Source: Branchiostoma floridae
Taxonomy: Eukaryota; Chordata; Leptocardii; Amphioxiformes; Branchiostomatidae
DNA length: 64,000 bases
Assembly: GCF_000003815.2 (NCBI RefSeq)
Contig: NC_049983.1
Location: forward strand, 23,132,181 to 23,196,180
Direction: 5' to 3'
The notes below the pieces were generated by a model, which saw only the letters and a list, made by a program, of their open reading frames with translations, did no database searches and had not been told where the DNA came from. Positions within the stretch are counted from its first letter, which is position 1, and each line of letters begins with the position of its first letter. Below, piece after piece: positions 54,301-64,000 of the stretch. Made by a program: the position numbers and the translations under genes.

Positions 54301-55118
54301 CCCATTCTGTGCACTCCCAGTATCTGCTCCAAAGTGTGGTTGAACAGCATTTAGATACAAATTTTGGTGTCTAAATTGATGGAGAGTAGTCTCCTTGTGA
54401 CAGGGTGAGCAGATTTTACCATTTTCCCCTGTTTGTGTCACTTTTTGCTAAGCAATATGAAGTCTAATCAAAGCCACAGGCCTTACCACGGGCCTCCTGA
54501 CACCTGTGCTCCCTGGGGACCAATCCTAGGGGTAGGGTCTCCGTGAAGTCTTTGAAACTTGTGACGATGCTTGACAACCCTTCCCGCATCACTTGGAGTG
54601 TCTTGACACTTGCCAATTTTGAACTAGAATACCCTACCGAAAGCATGCAGGCTAAATTTCAATATTTCCTATGCATATTCTTAACAATGGGAATCATGGG
54701 AGAAAGAGGCTGTCAAAAATCACCTACCTGACTTTTAGAACATGAAAAACTCACATTGGCAAGGTTGTCCGACCTCTGAAGAGTAATTTAACGACAAAAA
54801 AGGGAAAAAATTTACGGCGGAATTATATTATACGCCATGAAAACATAGGTGGGAGACCTTTTCACCCCCTTTCACTGCATGTAAACAACACCAAAACACC
54901 TAACTTCTAAGGCCTACTGCAACCACAAATATCACTAAAAATCTGTTTTTTCAACACAATATAGAAGCTACAACCCTTGCCTATAAGATGCACCCCCAAA
55001 ATCCAAACATATCCCAAGAAAAACAATTTTACAGCCACTTTTCCCAAGCCTACCTAAGCATTCTGAGGGCACTAAAACTGGGTCATCTGCGCAAGTCCGG
55101 AAATACTGACATTTGCCC
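51331..55118. repeat. Near-identical 1.35-kb tandem unit around a gap
   Basis: Unit 51331-52683 (1353 bp) restarts at 52684, breaks at the 971-N gap (52850-53820), resumes at 53857 (equivalent to 51885) and restarts at 54649. The last piece stops at 55118, equivalent to 51800, with the same length and no indel. Differences are a few substitutions and a C run (17 against 7). The unit contains an imperfect inverted repeat: GCGGGTAAGAGTTGTCAAAC (51852) pairs with the inverse of 52600-52625, and GTGACACAAAC at 52010 with its inverse at about 52470. Frames of 60-124 codons inside are not recognisable proteins. Confidence 0.8.
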
Positions 55119-55258
55119 AGAAGGAATAGTCAGATACGATTATCCCACCTGGCGAGATTGTTTGGTAATGCAAAGAAACTTCTTGGTTTTGTTTCTAAAA
55201 TTCACTAGGTAACAATTTTAGGGCTCTTCTGCTCGGGAAGAAGTGACGTAGGTTTGGA

Positions 55259-55294
55259 CAAGGAGGTTATATCACATGTGATATAACCTCCTTG
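55259..55294. repeat. Perfect 36-bp palindrome
   Basis: CAAGGAGGTTATATCACA followed directly by its exact inverse complement, with no spacer. Confidence 0.95.
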
Positions 55295-55859
55295 GTTTGG
55301 AATTGCAAGGGCATTTTTGTAAAAAAAAAATCCGATGACGTCCTGAACATGATACTAGTATGGTCTTTTGGGGACATTTCTTTGGCAGATCATAGCTTTC
55401 GACGTCAGGAATTCGAAAAGTTGTCGATGGATCGCTTGGTAGGTGTGTAACATTAGCGGCTGTAGAATGGAAGGTGAAGTTCGAAAATCGTTTATCTGGT
55501 GTATTCCTGCGGTACTGCAGTGGGCTTTGTATTTATCTGTGTACTCATTGTACCTGATTGTTATCTACAATCATTCAGTCAAATTTTGCCATTGTGTGAA
55601 AAACACAACTAGTCATTCAAAGAATTGATCACACTCGAGCCTGGTGCGATGGAGGCGGGGTCCTTCTCACAGAGACTGACACTCCCATTGGGATTCCTAC
55701 CGGTTGAATCAGCGATTCTGTCACCCTGAAATGAGGTGTTGATTACAATTCTCGTTGTAAGACCAGGGTCCACCCATGTCCATAAATGACACGCCCACAT
55801 CACAAAGATTGTGACGTCATATGAGCAGACAACTACTTCGAACCAATTCGCCGTGAATG

Positions 55860-56045
55860 AATACTAAGTTCTCATTATTAAAGATGACGGAAACGGTTCA
55901 AAGTACAAAACGTAGTTGTCCAGTAATTTCCATAATGACAGGGCGTGAACGGGTAATTAGTCACTTTCCATTTCCATTCCGGCACTTCCTCACTTGAAGA
56001 CAAGAAAAGAGGATCTCCGGACGCCACCCGCGCACCAAAAACTGA
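55860..56045 (+). other. Possible untranslated first exon and promoter of the EF-hand gene
   Basis: A donor ACTGA|GTAAGTAAC at 56045/56046 precedes the coding exon acceptor (TTTATGCAG, 56550). The leader-exon start is not defined. Confidence 0.35.
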
Positions 56046-56424
56046 GTAAGTAACAAATTCATATTGTGTCAACTACATACTAGTAGCTATATGTATTGGA
56101 TATGCAACCAAAGTCTTAGTCAATCGGTGCGTTTGTTTGCTTTTTTTGTTTAACAAAGGCTCTTTTACAAAACCTAGGTTAAATGGTCTTAAATGCAGTG
56201 GGCTCTACTGAGCCGTAGCCTGTGTGCAAAAGCTACTTCTGTTGTCTTTTCATGGATGTCACGTCAGACATTGGCCAGGCCTGTGGCCTTATTTTCGACA
56301 GCCACCCTGCACAACATATATACTCATAGTCGAGTTACCGGTACGCAAACACATTTCTAGGCCGGCTTCACTCCTCTGGCAGCTTTTGATACTACATTTT
56401 GTACTAAAAGTATCTTAGGCTGCC

Positions 56425-56442
56425 GTAGGATCTGCTTTGAGA
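56425..56442. mobile_element. Right end of an AATCTCCAAGCAGAT-family MITE
   Basis: GTAGGATCTGCTTTGAGATTA matches the family end at 481. The body runs leftward, sharing GGCCGGCTTCACTCCTCTGG with 309-481 in inverse. Confidence 0.45.
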
Positions 56443-56557
56443 TTACTGCGCAACGCCCCATCGACTTCACCCAACCCGGTCGGTTCAAGTATTTCAGTTA
56501 TTTCATCATCAAATCATAGAGGCTTACATGTTTTTACCTGTTTTATGCAGAGTCAAA

Positions 56558-57549
56558 ATGGCGGAGAACATCGAGGCACTGTTCGACAAGTACGACGTGA
56601 ACAAGGACGGCTCCATCTCTGCACAGGAGCTGCTGAACCTGGTCAAGGACATGGGCCTGCCCTGGAGCAACAAACTAGTTAACGTAATAATCTTCATACT
56701 TCAATATTTCAATACGAAATGAATGTCAACTTGTCATGTGTATAATTTGTTCTGGCTGTACTCTCTTTTTATATACGGTAGAAGCCAGTTAATTCCACAA
56801 CGGATTAACACACACTTCTGTTAACTGCACGGAATTCATTATCCCAAACCAGTGTGGTCCAGCTGGATAACTTCGCATAATTGCATCAGCCGGAGAAATG
56901 CACGAAATACGCTGGCAAATAGGCTGTGCAATTAAACGGTTTCTACTGTATGAGTGTTTAATGAAACCACGCAACACACACATCCATTGTCTCGAGCTCA
57001 TTCATTCATTCATTGTATTTTATTGGATAACATAGGCTATGATCAGGGAGCGCCAACTCAATGCTGATGTGAAGATGGATTTGGACGACTTTCCACGAGT
57101 TGTAAAAGCTTTGGAAGAAATAAAGAAGTCTTTACACAACCCACGGGGAACCAGGGAGGCCATGATGGCGGTGTTCAATGATATAGACAAGGTATGTGTC
57201 CATAACAACGTTCAATAATATAGACAAGGCATGTGTCCATAAAGTCCATAAAACATTTCCTTCAAACGTTTTGTAAACTGTCAAGCTTTAGATTTTGACA
57301 CAAATGATACCACTCATTGTATGTGCGTAGACATTTTAAATTTACGGGGGTATCAAATTTTCGATTTCTTGGTTTTAGAACGGAGACGGTTTCCTGAGCA
57401 CGGATGAGTTGAGGGAAGGCATGGCCAGCGTCGTCGGCATGGAACTGTCACGTGAGGCCATCGCTGAGCTGTTCCGGGGCGCCGATAGTGACATGGACGG
57501 CCGAGTGGACATCATGGAGTTTGTAAAGATGGTCACAAGTTTCTTCTGA
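56558..57549 (+). CDS. Calmodulin-like EF-hand calcium-binding protein
   Basis: Three coding exons: 56558-56683, 57036-57191 and 57379-57549, all phase 0, with donors AAC|GTAATA and AAG|GTATGT and acceptors ACATAG and TTTTAG. The product is 150 aa. EF-hand 1 (loop DVNKDGSISAQE), EF-hand 3 (DKNGDGFLSTDE, split by the last intron) and EF-hand 4 (DSDMDGRVDIME) have canonical loop ligands. The second hand (around LNADVKMDLDDF) has lost the loop pattern, so three calcium sites are predicted. Length and arrangement fit small cytosolic calcium sensors or buffers. I cannot place it closer than calmodulin-like. The start ATG (AAAATGGCG) is the first after the acceptor and puts EF-hand 1 at residues about 3-31. 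Confidence 0.9.
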
Positions 57550-57852
57550 TGTGTCGCCATGGTAACAACACACCATATATGGTCATCCCGACAACCATCA
57601 TTGGTTACCCTTCATTAATTCCCCTCAACAAATTGTTGTCTTTCAAATGGCGAAAGGATGAAACTATATTCAAGTGGCATGCTGTGGTGTATGTAGAGTT
57701 GAAATGAGTTATGTAAAACATCCTGATATTCAATTGATTGCTGTATTTGTTTACGAACTTGCATGACATAATTCTGTAGCATAATATGACGTTTCTGGTA
57801 TGTACACGCGAGAACGCAACTCTCGTGAGAACTAGGTCACTCCGTGAGCAAG

Positions 57853-57889
57853 ATGGACTGGATAGCCATCGAAAAAAGAAAATTTGGAG
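57853..57889 (+). CDS. Possible first coding exon of a small CxxC gene
   Basis: CAAGATGGACTGG supplies an ATG in fair context. The exon reads MDWIAIEKRKFG and ends in phase 1 at GGAG|GTACGTGTG, a good donor. The next candidate exon (58684-58731) completes the codon to Gly. It starts about 300 bp after the EF-hand stop, so it would be a closely spaced separate gene. Unrecognised. Confidence 0.4.
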
Positions 57890-58683
57890 GTACGTGTGCT
57901 TACCTTTAATAACAGTTACTGCTTGATGAAAAATTCTATTAACTGTGAACATACGTGACTAATGAATATCTTCAACGTTAATGTATCACATAGTGCATTT
58001 TTGTTATTTGGTTGTTTTATTTCAAATTGTTCTGTGAATTAATGTTCATAAATCTCATTGTTTCACAAGATAGATAATTTTATCCAGTTTCCTGTTATTG
58101 CTTTGCTGCACTGTTATATACGCAATCCTAAAGCCTAAATAGAATAAAAAATTGTTATCACATTTACACAATGTCAACATAATCCTTGGCTGTCTTGTAT
58201 GTATCTATATTCGACCTCGTGAACAGTACCGGTAACGTTAGTGTTCTCTAGCGACTGTAAACAAAACTTAAGCGCCGTAGCACACAACTTCTTTGCAGTT
58301 CTTGTTTCATGAGATAAGTGGGCCGATAATTTGAATAAGTTCAACAAAAGAATCACAAAAAATAAAAATAAAAAATTCACGGGAGCATACTGATCTTCGA
58401 CATCTTGTTGTGTGACGAGTAGTATGTAACGTTAGGACTTGTAAATGCAAGTTCACCTTTATTCAATTATTTTTTAGTCCATTAGGTAAAAAAGGATGCA
58501 AGGTTTGTTCCATGCCAGGAANNNNNNNNNNNNNNNNNNNNNNNNNNNNNNNNNNNNNNNNNNNNNNNNNNNNNNNNNNNNNNNNNNNNNNNNNNNNNNN
58601 NNNNNNNNNNNNNNNNNNNNNAACACCAGCTTCTGTTTCACATTAACCTGTTTCCTGGCACAGTTCTGACTGCAATTTCCCAG

Positions 58684-58731
58684 GAATGTGTTCTAGATGT
58701 GGGGATGTAGTCTATCAGCCCTATAGGCATG
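58684..58731 (+). CDS. Possible second coding exon of the CxxC gene
   Basis: The 48-bp exon lies between AATTTCCCAG and GTACGTGAC. With the preceding exon it reads FGG-MCSRCGDVVYQPYRH. It gives CxxC and a later His, as in the first half of a zinc-binding knuckle, and ends again in phase 1. Later exons are not found before the antisense LINE at 59.8 kb and may lie beyond the window. Confidence 0.4.
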
Positions 58732-59760
58732 GTACGTGACACCTGCTACATTATCAAAATCACTGTTGCCACATATAATATAACTCATGTCAACATTTAC
58801 ACATATTTAGTGACATGGTTGTCGTTATTCAAATCAATATGACAGTGGCGGTCATTGGCACAAGAAAATTGGGTTGAAACAAGGGTTTGGCAATCCAGTT
58901 CTGTACTTTGAGTTGAAAGCACAATCTGCACAAGGGAGACGATAGTTTGAGGCTATGCAACAATGTAGAGTATTACAGAGGTGGGATCATTATGCTAAGG
59001 TGCATATTTTACAAAGATCTTGAGACTCTGAAATAATGTTGAGAAATGTGCTTTTCACCTTAGGGGTGCTTAATTAAGATGTTAAATTATTTTTGTGCTG
59101 AAAGGTGAAAATTTTGAACTAATATTTAAGGTTGTGATACTAATTGGCTGATCTCAATTTAGTATCTTTCATGTGAAAAAAAGCAATCAGATGAAGGAAA
59201 CCCTCAAATAATTTTCTGTCCTTTCCATTGAAATTTCAATCAACATATTATTCTAAAATACATGTAGAGCATACTATCTGTTTTGCTTTACTCAAAGGCA
59301 GTGAGAGAGAGTCATTAAGCATAAGATAAAATCTATGCGGCCTTAATCTCCCTGAGTGGAACTGTGGAAGGACTTCTGACTCAGAAGCAACTTTGACTCT
59401 TTCCTACAGCTAATCTGATATCACAGCGGAAAGTTCCAATCCCATTTCATGCTAGAAGCCCCATTTTCTTCTGGAAATATTTATCTCGCAGCACTTGGCA
59501 CTGCAACCTCCATGTGACACCTAAATGTAAAAGGCCCAGAAAATCCCATTAAAGTGACTTATCTGATGAAATACTGTACAGCAGGCACATATCAGAAATG
59601 GAATAATATTACATACCAGGGTGTAAAAGTAACTTTATCTTGACTTAAAGCTAGAAAGGTTACCTTCACAGCTTCTATTAGGCTAACGCAATACAGTTAC
59701 ATGTACTTGGCTACACTCTTATATATATTAGCTGGAAAAATTCAGCAATGGTTTACCCCT
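58732..59760. other. No gene seen; possible intron
   Basis: AT-rich sequence between the small candidate exon and the antisense LINE. Confidence 0.35.
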
Positions 59761-59789
59761 TATGTGTGATATATCTTTACCTTGAACCA

Positions 59790-62700
59790 CAGCCAGTCGA
59801 TACCCTTGCGGGTAATAAGGCTGTCCTAGTTGTGGCGGTGGTAGCATCAGTAAGAGAAGTGGTACTCATGTCTGTCTGGGTGCAGTCCCCATTCCTGCCC
59901 CAGTCTTGTCTTGAACTCTTTTACTGACTTGCTATTCACTGTGCTCTGTGAGAGTTTATTCCATGCTGGGGTAACTCGTGTGGGAAAGAAGTGTGCCCTC
60001 GGGCCCGTAGCTTTTTGGATTTGATACTTATACTGGTGCCCTCGTGTGTTTGATGCCAAGCTTGGTGTAAACATGGCTCTCCCGCATAGGTTGCAGTGGT
60101 TATTCACTCTAACTGTATCAAGCCCGTGTGTAATCTTAAACAGCTGGATTATGTCAGATCTCTGTCTTCTGAAGTGTAACGTGGGTAACTCCAGCTCTTT
60201 TAGCCTTTCTGGATACGTGAGATGGGATATACTTTTCACCAGTTTTGTGGCTCGTCGCTGCACTCTTTCCACTGTGTCTCTGTCTCTCTTGGTCTTGGGG
60301 GACCATATTGTTGTTGCATATTCTAGGTGCGGTCGCACTAGGCTCTTGTACAGAAGTAAAAAGGATTCTCTTTCAATATGTGCAAAGGTGTGCTTGATCA
60401 GACCAAGAACTCTGTTCGCCTTGTTCGCTTGCACTTGCACATGTTTGCTGAACTTCAGATTTTTGTCAATAGTGACCCCTAAGTCCTTTTCTTCGTCTGT
60501 ACTCTCCAGCATGTGCTTAGTTCCATCTGCTTTGTTCATTGTGTACTTGTGCTGGGGATTGGCCTTCCCTAGATGCATAACCTTGCATTTGTCGGGATGA
60601 AATCGCATCTGCATCTTTACAGACCACTCTTGTAGGCTGTTCAAGTCTGCCTGCAGGCAAGATGTATGCGCACTTTGTTCGCATTTTTGGGTAGCAGCAT
60701 AGATTTTTGTATCATCCGCGAACAACGAGACAAAGTTTTGGATCTTTTCCGGGATGTCTGATACAAAAATCGTAAAAAGAAGCGGTCCTAGGACCGAGCC
60801 CTGAGGCACTCCACTTATAACCGGTTCCAAGAAGAGGCACTTCCGTTCACCAACAACCTGCTGCCTCCGTTGTGTCAGAAAGTTACGGATCCATTGCAGA
60901 AGGCTACCGCCGATTCCGAAGGATTCTACCCGCCTCAAAAGCCTCTCATGTGGCACTGTGTCAAAGGCCTTGGCGTAATCTAAAAAGATTACGTCAACTG
61001 GCAGGCCATGACTTAGGGCCTCAGTCCAGACATCCATTGCTTCCAGTAGGTTGGTTATAGTGGATTTCCCATGTGTGAACCCGTGCTGCTGCTCGCATGT
61101 GAGATCATTGTTCCGTATGTGGGTGATCAATTCATTAACTATAATCCTCTCTAGCATCTTGCAAGGCACGGAAGTCAGAGACACCGGCCTATAATTCGCG
61201 GGGTCTGACTTGTCTCCCTTCTTGTAGATGGGGGTTATACTGGCCTCTCTCCACTCGTCTGGGAGTTTGCCGTCATTGATGCTTTTTTGGAAGATTTGGG
61301 TTAAGGGGCCAACAATCTCGTCTGTTAGCTCTTTGAGCACTCTAGGGTGTACGCCATCTTTGCCTGGAGATTTGTCAACTCTGAGTGACTGTAGCTGCTC
61401 AAGCACCATCTCTTCTGTGATGTTAATTGTGTCAAGAGCCGTGGTTGACTGGATCCTCGGGAATGTCGGGATATTCTCGTGATCCTCTTGTGTAAACGTC
61501 CTAAAGTATTGGTTGTTCAGTATCTCTGCTTTCTCGCTGTTGATGGCAGTAAAGTTCCCATGTGCATCCTTCAGATCTCCCACCTGTGTTCTAGTCTTTC
61601 GGCGACTGTTGACGTAGTTCCAGAAGGCTTTGTTATTGTATCTGGCTTCTGCGGCAAGTTTCCTCTCGAATGATTTGCGTGCCTTCCTAGACGCATGTGT
61701 GGCCGCATTTCTAGCTCGTTTGTACGCTGTCCAGTCGCTGATGTCTTTAGTATTCAAATATCTTATCCAGGCGTGGTGCTTTTTCTTTAGCTTGCGGAAT
61801 GCTTCCTCATCCATCCAAGATGGTTTGAGTTTCTTTTTAGAGATGTCAATTGTCTTTGTTGGGACGTGTTTCTGGGCTGCTTCCGCAATTTTCTGCCGGA
61901 ATAAGGCGTAAGCTTCTTGGGTCGACTTACCCTCGAGCAGGTTTTCCCAGTTGAGCTTCAAGTCCTCTCTCATCATTTCGTAGTTACCTCTGTCAAATCT
62001 CCAAGTTGTCTTCTTGTTCTCCTTGACTGGTGTGCTGAAGACAAACTTGAACTCAATTCTAACATGGTCGCTTGCGCCTAGTGGTTCCTCATGTGTAATC
62101 TGCTCTATCATCCCCTCCTCATTACTGAGGACTAAGTCGTCAAGTGTGGGGGTTTGGTCGCTACGGTACCTTGTAGGTCCTGTGACATGCTGGTAAAGGT
62201 AGGTGTCGCGCATGCATTCAATAAATCTAGTTGCAGGGTTGTCAGTATTATCAGCATGTGTGGCCCGTAAGTGTGGTGATGGGGTCCAAGTTATGTTAGG
62301 GTGATTAAAATCTCCTGTGATCAGCACATGTGAGTCTTGCGTGTTAACCGCCCAATTTAACGTCTCGTGAAGAGCCAGGTCTCTGGTAATTGCAAGAGCT
62401 GGTGTTCCTGACCTATATAGGGTTCCAATTAGTATGGACGTGTCATTTCTTCCTTGTATTGATACCCAGGTGCAGTCTACAAATTCTGTCGGCGGGATCA
62501 CCTGCTTTGCCTTATACACTGCTTTGATGTATACACATGTGCCTCTAGTGTTTGGAGATTCTAAGTCACTGGTGAACAGATCATAGCCCTGTATTTGCAT
62601 AACTTGTCGATCGGGTAGAGATCCTTGCTTAGGTTTAATTTCGGTCAGACATATAACATCGTACTGTTTTTCTGTAATGATTGCACAAAGTTCGTCATAC

Positions 62701-62859
62701 TTGCTCATGATTGAATTGTCTGTGTTGGTGTACAATACGCTCAAATCGTGGTAATTAAGCTGGTCTAGTTTGCCTCTACAATCTGTCCCCTTCTTATTAT
62801 CCACTTCCTGTCTGGATTCTTTCTCTTGTTTCTTTCAGTTGCTCTCTCAAGTTTTTTGA
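59790..62859 (-). mobile_element. CR1/Jockey-like LINE with intact ORF2, 5' end in gap
   Basis: The coding frame 62804-59847 is followed by a short 3' region without poly(A). The 5' part runs into N at 62860-62959. On the far side of the gap another minus-strand frame (KKLERATERNKRKNPDRKW) overlaps the ORF2 start and may be the end of ORF1. Confidence 0.8.
59847..62804 (-). CDS. LINE ORF2: APE-type endonuclease and reverse transcriptase
   Basis: 985 codons without interruption. Endonuclease: LTEIKPKQ (catalytic Glu, about residue 55), LYRSG, LITGDFNHPNITW, LDDLVLS and GASDHVRIEF. RT: LRVDKSPGKDGVHPRVLKEL, WREASITPIYKKGD, NYRPVSLTSVPCKMLERII, QHGFTHGKSTITNLL, FLDYAKAFDTVPHERLL, GVPQGSVLGPLLFTIFVSDI, and LFADDTKIY with the FADD active site. 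The end carries MQMRFHPDKCKVMHLG, LGVTIDKNLKFSKHV and RPHLEYATTIWSPKTKRD. These motifs fit the CR1/Jockey group. The frame begins after a TGA and its first codons are GTG-led; the first in-frame ATG is residue 33 (62708-62706), inside the endonuclease start, so initiation is unclear. Confidence 0.85.
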   Translation of the reverse strand: MDNKKGTDCRGKLDQLNYHDLSVLYTNTDNSIMSKYDELCAIITEKQYDVICLTEIKPKQGSLPDRQVMQIQGYDLFTSDLESPNTRGTCVYIKAVYKAKQVIPPTEFVDCTWVSIQGRNDTSILIGTLYRSGTPALAITRDLALHETLNWAVNTQDSHVLITGDFNHPNITWTPSPHLRATHADNTDNPATRFIECMRDTYLYQHVTGPTRYRSDQTPTLDDLVLSNEEGMIEQITHEEPLGASDHVRIEFKFVFSTPVKENKKTTWRFDRGNYEMMREDLKLNWENLLEGKSTQEAYALFRQKIAEAAQKHVPTKTIDISKKKLKPSWMDEEAFRKLKKKHHAWIRYLNTKDISDWTAYKRARNAATHASRKARKSFERKLAAEARYNNKAFWNYVNSRRKTRTQVGDLKDAHGNFTAINSEKAEILNNQYFRTFTQEDHENIPTFPRIQSTTALDTINITEEMVLEQLQSLRVDKSPGKDGVHPRVLKELTDEIVGPLTQIFQKSINDGKLPDEWREASITPIYKKGDKSDPANYRPVSLTSVPCKMLERIIVNELITHIRNNDLTCEQQHGFTHGKSTITNLLEAMDVWTEALSHGLPVDVIFLDYAKAFDTVPHERLLRRVESFGIGGSLLQWIRNFLTQRRQQVVGERKCLFLEPVISGVPQGSVLGPLLFTIFVSDIPEKIQNFVSLFADDTKIYAATQKCEQSAHTSCLQADLNSLQEWSVKMQMRFHPDKCKVMHLGKANPQHKYTMNKADGTKHMLESTDEEKDLGVTIDKNLKFSKHVQVQANKANRVLGLIKHTFAHIERESFLLLYKSLVRPHLEYATTIWSPKTKRDRDTVERVQRRATKLVKSISHLTYPERLKELELPTLHFRRQRSDIIQLFKITHGLDTVRVNNHCNLCGRAMFTPSLASNTRGHQYKYQIQKATGPRAHFFPTRVTPAWNKLSQSTVNSKSVKEFKTRLGQEWGLHPDRHEYHFSY

Positions 62860-62959
62860 NNNNNNNNNNNNNNNNNNNNNNNNNNNNNNNNNNNNNNNNN
62901 NNNNNNNNNNNNNNNNNNNNNNNNNNNNNNNNNNNNNNNNNNNNNNNNNNNNNNNNNNN

Positions 62960-64000
62960 CTGGTGACGTGTTATGCCTTCAGGCAATTTAACAGCCAAAC
63001 AAAGAAAAAAACAAAACTACAGCTACTGAATTGTAAAATAAGGCTTAAGCTACATGTATAACATTGATGGGGTTAACATTACATCTTCGGCATTTTAAAG
63101 AATTCAACCAAGGTGGACTTCTGTATACCCTTGGGATCCCTAAAGATGCAACGTACCAACTTACTTTAATCATACAAAATGTATAATGTACCCTATATAG
63201 GTCATTTGCATGTACCCATTCCTTCAGTCATAACGTTATATCAAATCTGCAGTCATAAATTGAACGTTGACATCCAAATTCATCAAAAGTTAAATCATCA
63301 TGGATTGTTCACAATATGATGATAAATGCACAGCTGTCCACCTTTCTTGGCTGCTTGTTCAAAAGACAATATGAATTTAGTTCTAATCCTACATATTACA
63401 AATACATTCTAGGAGATTATTCCTTACTGTGCACAAATTAAAAGAATGTCTAGACACTCGAATAAGTAATGTTATTGTAAACATGTTGATATATTCATAT
63501 CCTTGTTTGTATTTGTATTGCAGTAAGTTACTACATTTCGTTGTATCCACAAGCTTCTATGCTAATTAGACCTGACACAAAAGTCGATGAAACATTTTAA
63601 GTTTTGTTGTGTCAATAATTAAACTGTTGTTGTTTACAGTTTTTAAGTAACACCTGTATACAACACATAGAGCGACAGTCGACTACAAGCTACGATTGAA
63701 AAACACAAGATTGATATTTCACTTAAGTGATGACGTAGCCTTCTTTGACTTGTTCCGTGTAGCCGTTGTTGTCTATTATAATTCAATAGTTGTTGTTATA
63801 AAGGTGTTGTTGTTTATCTTCAACTACCACCTGTACACAACACACGCAGAACGACAGTCGACTACAAGCTACGACAACAACACAAGTTGGATATCTAACG
63901 TTACTATCTACTGTCTTACTTTAGTGGCGCCATCCTTGACTTGTTCCGTGTAGTCTTTGTACTAGTAACTGTTAATACGTAGTAGTAGTTGTTGTTGTTG
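62960..64000. other. Intergenic end of window, no gene seen
   Basis: It contains a direct repeat of AGCGACAGTCGACTACAAGCTACGA (approximate) near 63670 and 63849, each followed by a ...TTGACTTGTTCCGTGTAG... block (63747 and 63940). The two copies are about 180-190 bp apart. Confidence 0.5.

Overview
The window looks like nuclear genomic DNA of an invertebrate chordate, most likely an amphioxus (Branchiostoma). This is inference from three things: intron-bearing eukaryotic genes, a cluster of LRR-Ig transmembrane receptors of the kind expanded in amphioxus, and very dense transposon debris (LINE tails, TA-, TTAA- and 8-bp-TSD MITEs, foldback elements). Eleven N gaps break the sequence, so several genes are seen only in part.

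Layout. (1) 1-6.8 kb, minus strand: most of a BCAP31/BCAP29 (B-cell receptor-associated protein, ER membrane) gene. Two phase-matched alternative versions of its third coding exon lie side by side, and a 12-copy intronic array is built from the 3' splice site of one of them. (2) 7.3-9.4 kb: a 2.07-kb foldback DNA element with a 5-bp target duplication. (3) 10.2-21.8 kb, plus strand: two tandem LRR-Ig receptors (859 and 980 aa), each with an untranslated first exon and one large coding exon. Their cytoplasmic tails are arrays of a 20-residue repeat carrying a Tyr-Glu-Asn motif (YxN, the Grb2-SH2 docking consensus). A third LRR-Ig receptor at 36.2-38.2 kb has a related Ig domain but only a very short tail. 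(4) 22-35.5 kb: repeats, a tRNA-promoter-like direct-repeat pair, an RTE-like LINE tail, the last two coding exons of an unrecognised minus-strand gene (27.2-28.0 kb), and an L1/Tx1-like LINE. (5) 38.4-44.6 kb: LINE tails and local tandem duplications without a gene. (6) 44.7-51.3 kb: a roughly 3-kb block present twice, each copy carrying two 72-bp peroxidasin-type LRR exons. (7) 51.3-55.1 kb: a nearly identical 1.35-kb tandem unit around a gap. (8) 55.8-57.6 kb: a three-coding-exon EF-hand protein. (9) 57.8-58.8 kb: two tiny phase-compatible exons of a possible CxxC gene. (10) 59.8-62.9 kb, minus strand: a CR1/Jockey-like LINE with an uninterrupted 985-codon endonuclease-RT frame.

The most interesting biology is the receptor cluster. 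The ectodomains are similar; two members carry 9-10 potential YxN phosphotyrosine docking sites in a repeat array, and one has almost no tail. The duplicated promoter/first-exon modules suggest the two long-tailed genes are co-regulated. The tandem alternative exon in the BCAP31/29 gene is the second most interesting feature. Exon structures were read by eye from splice consensus, phase and homology remembered from the families; no alignment or database search was run.
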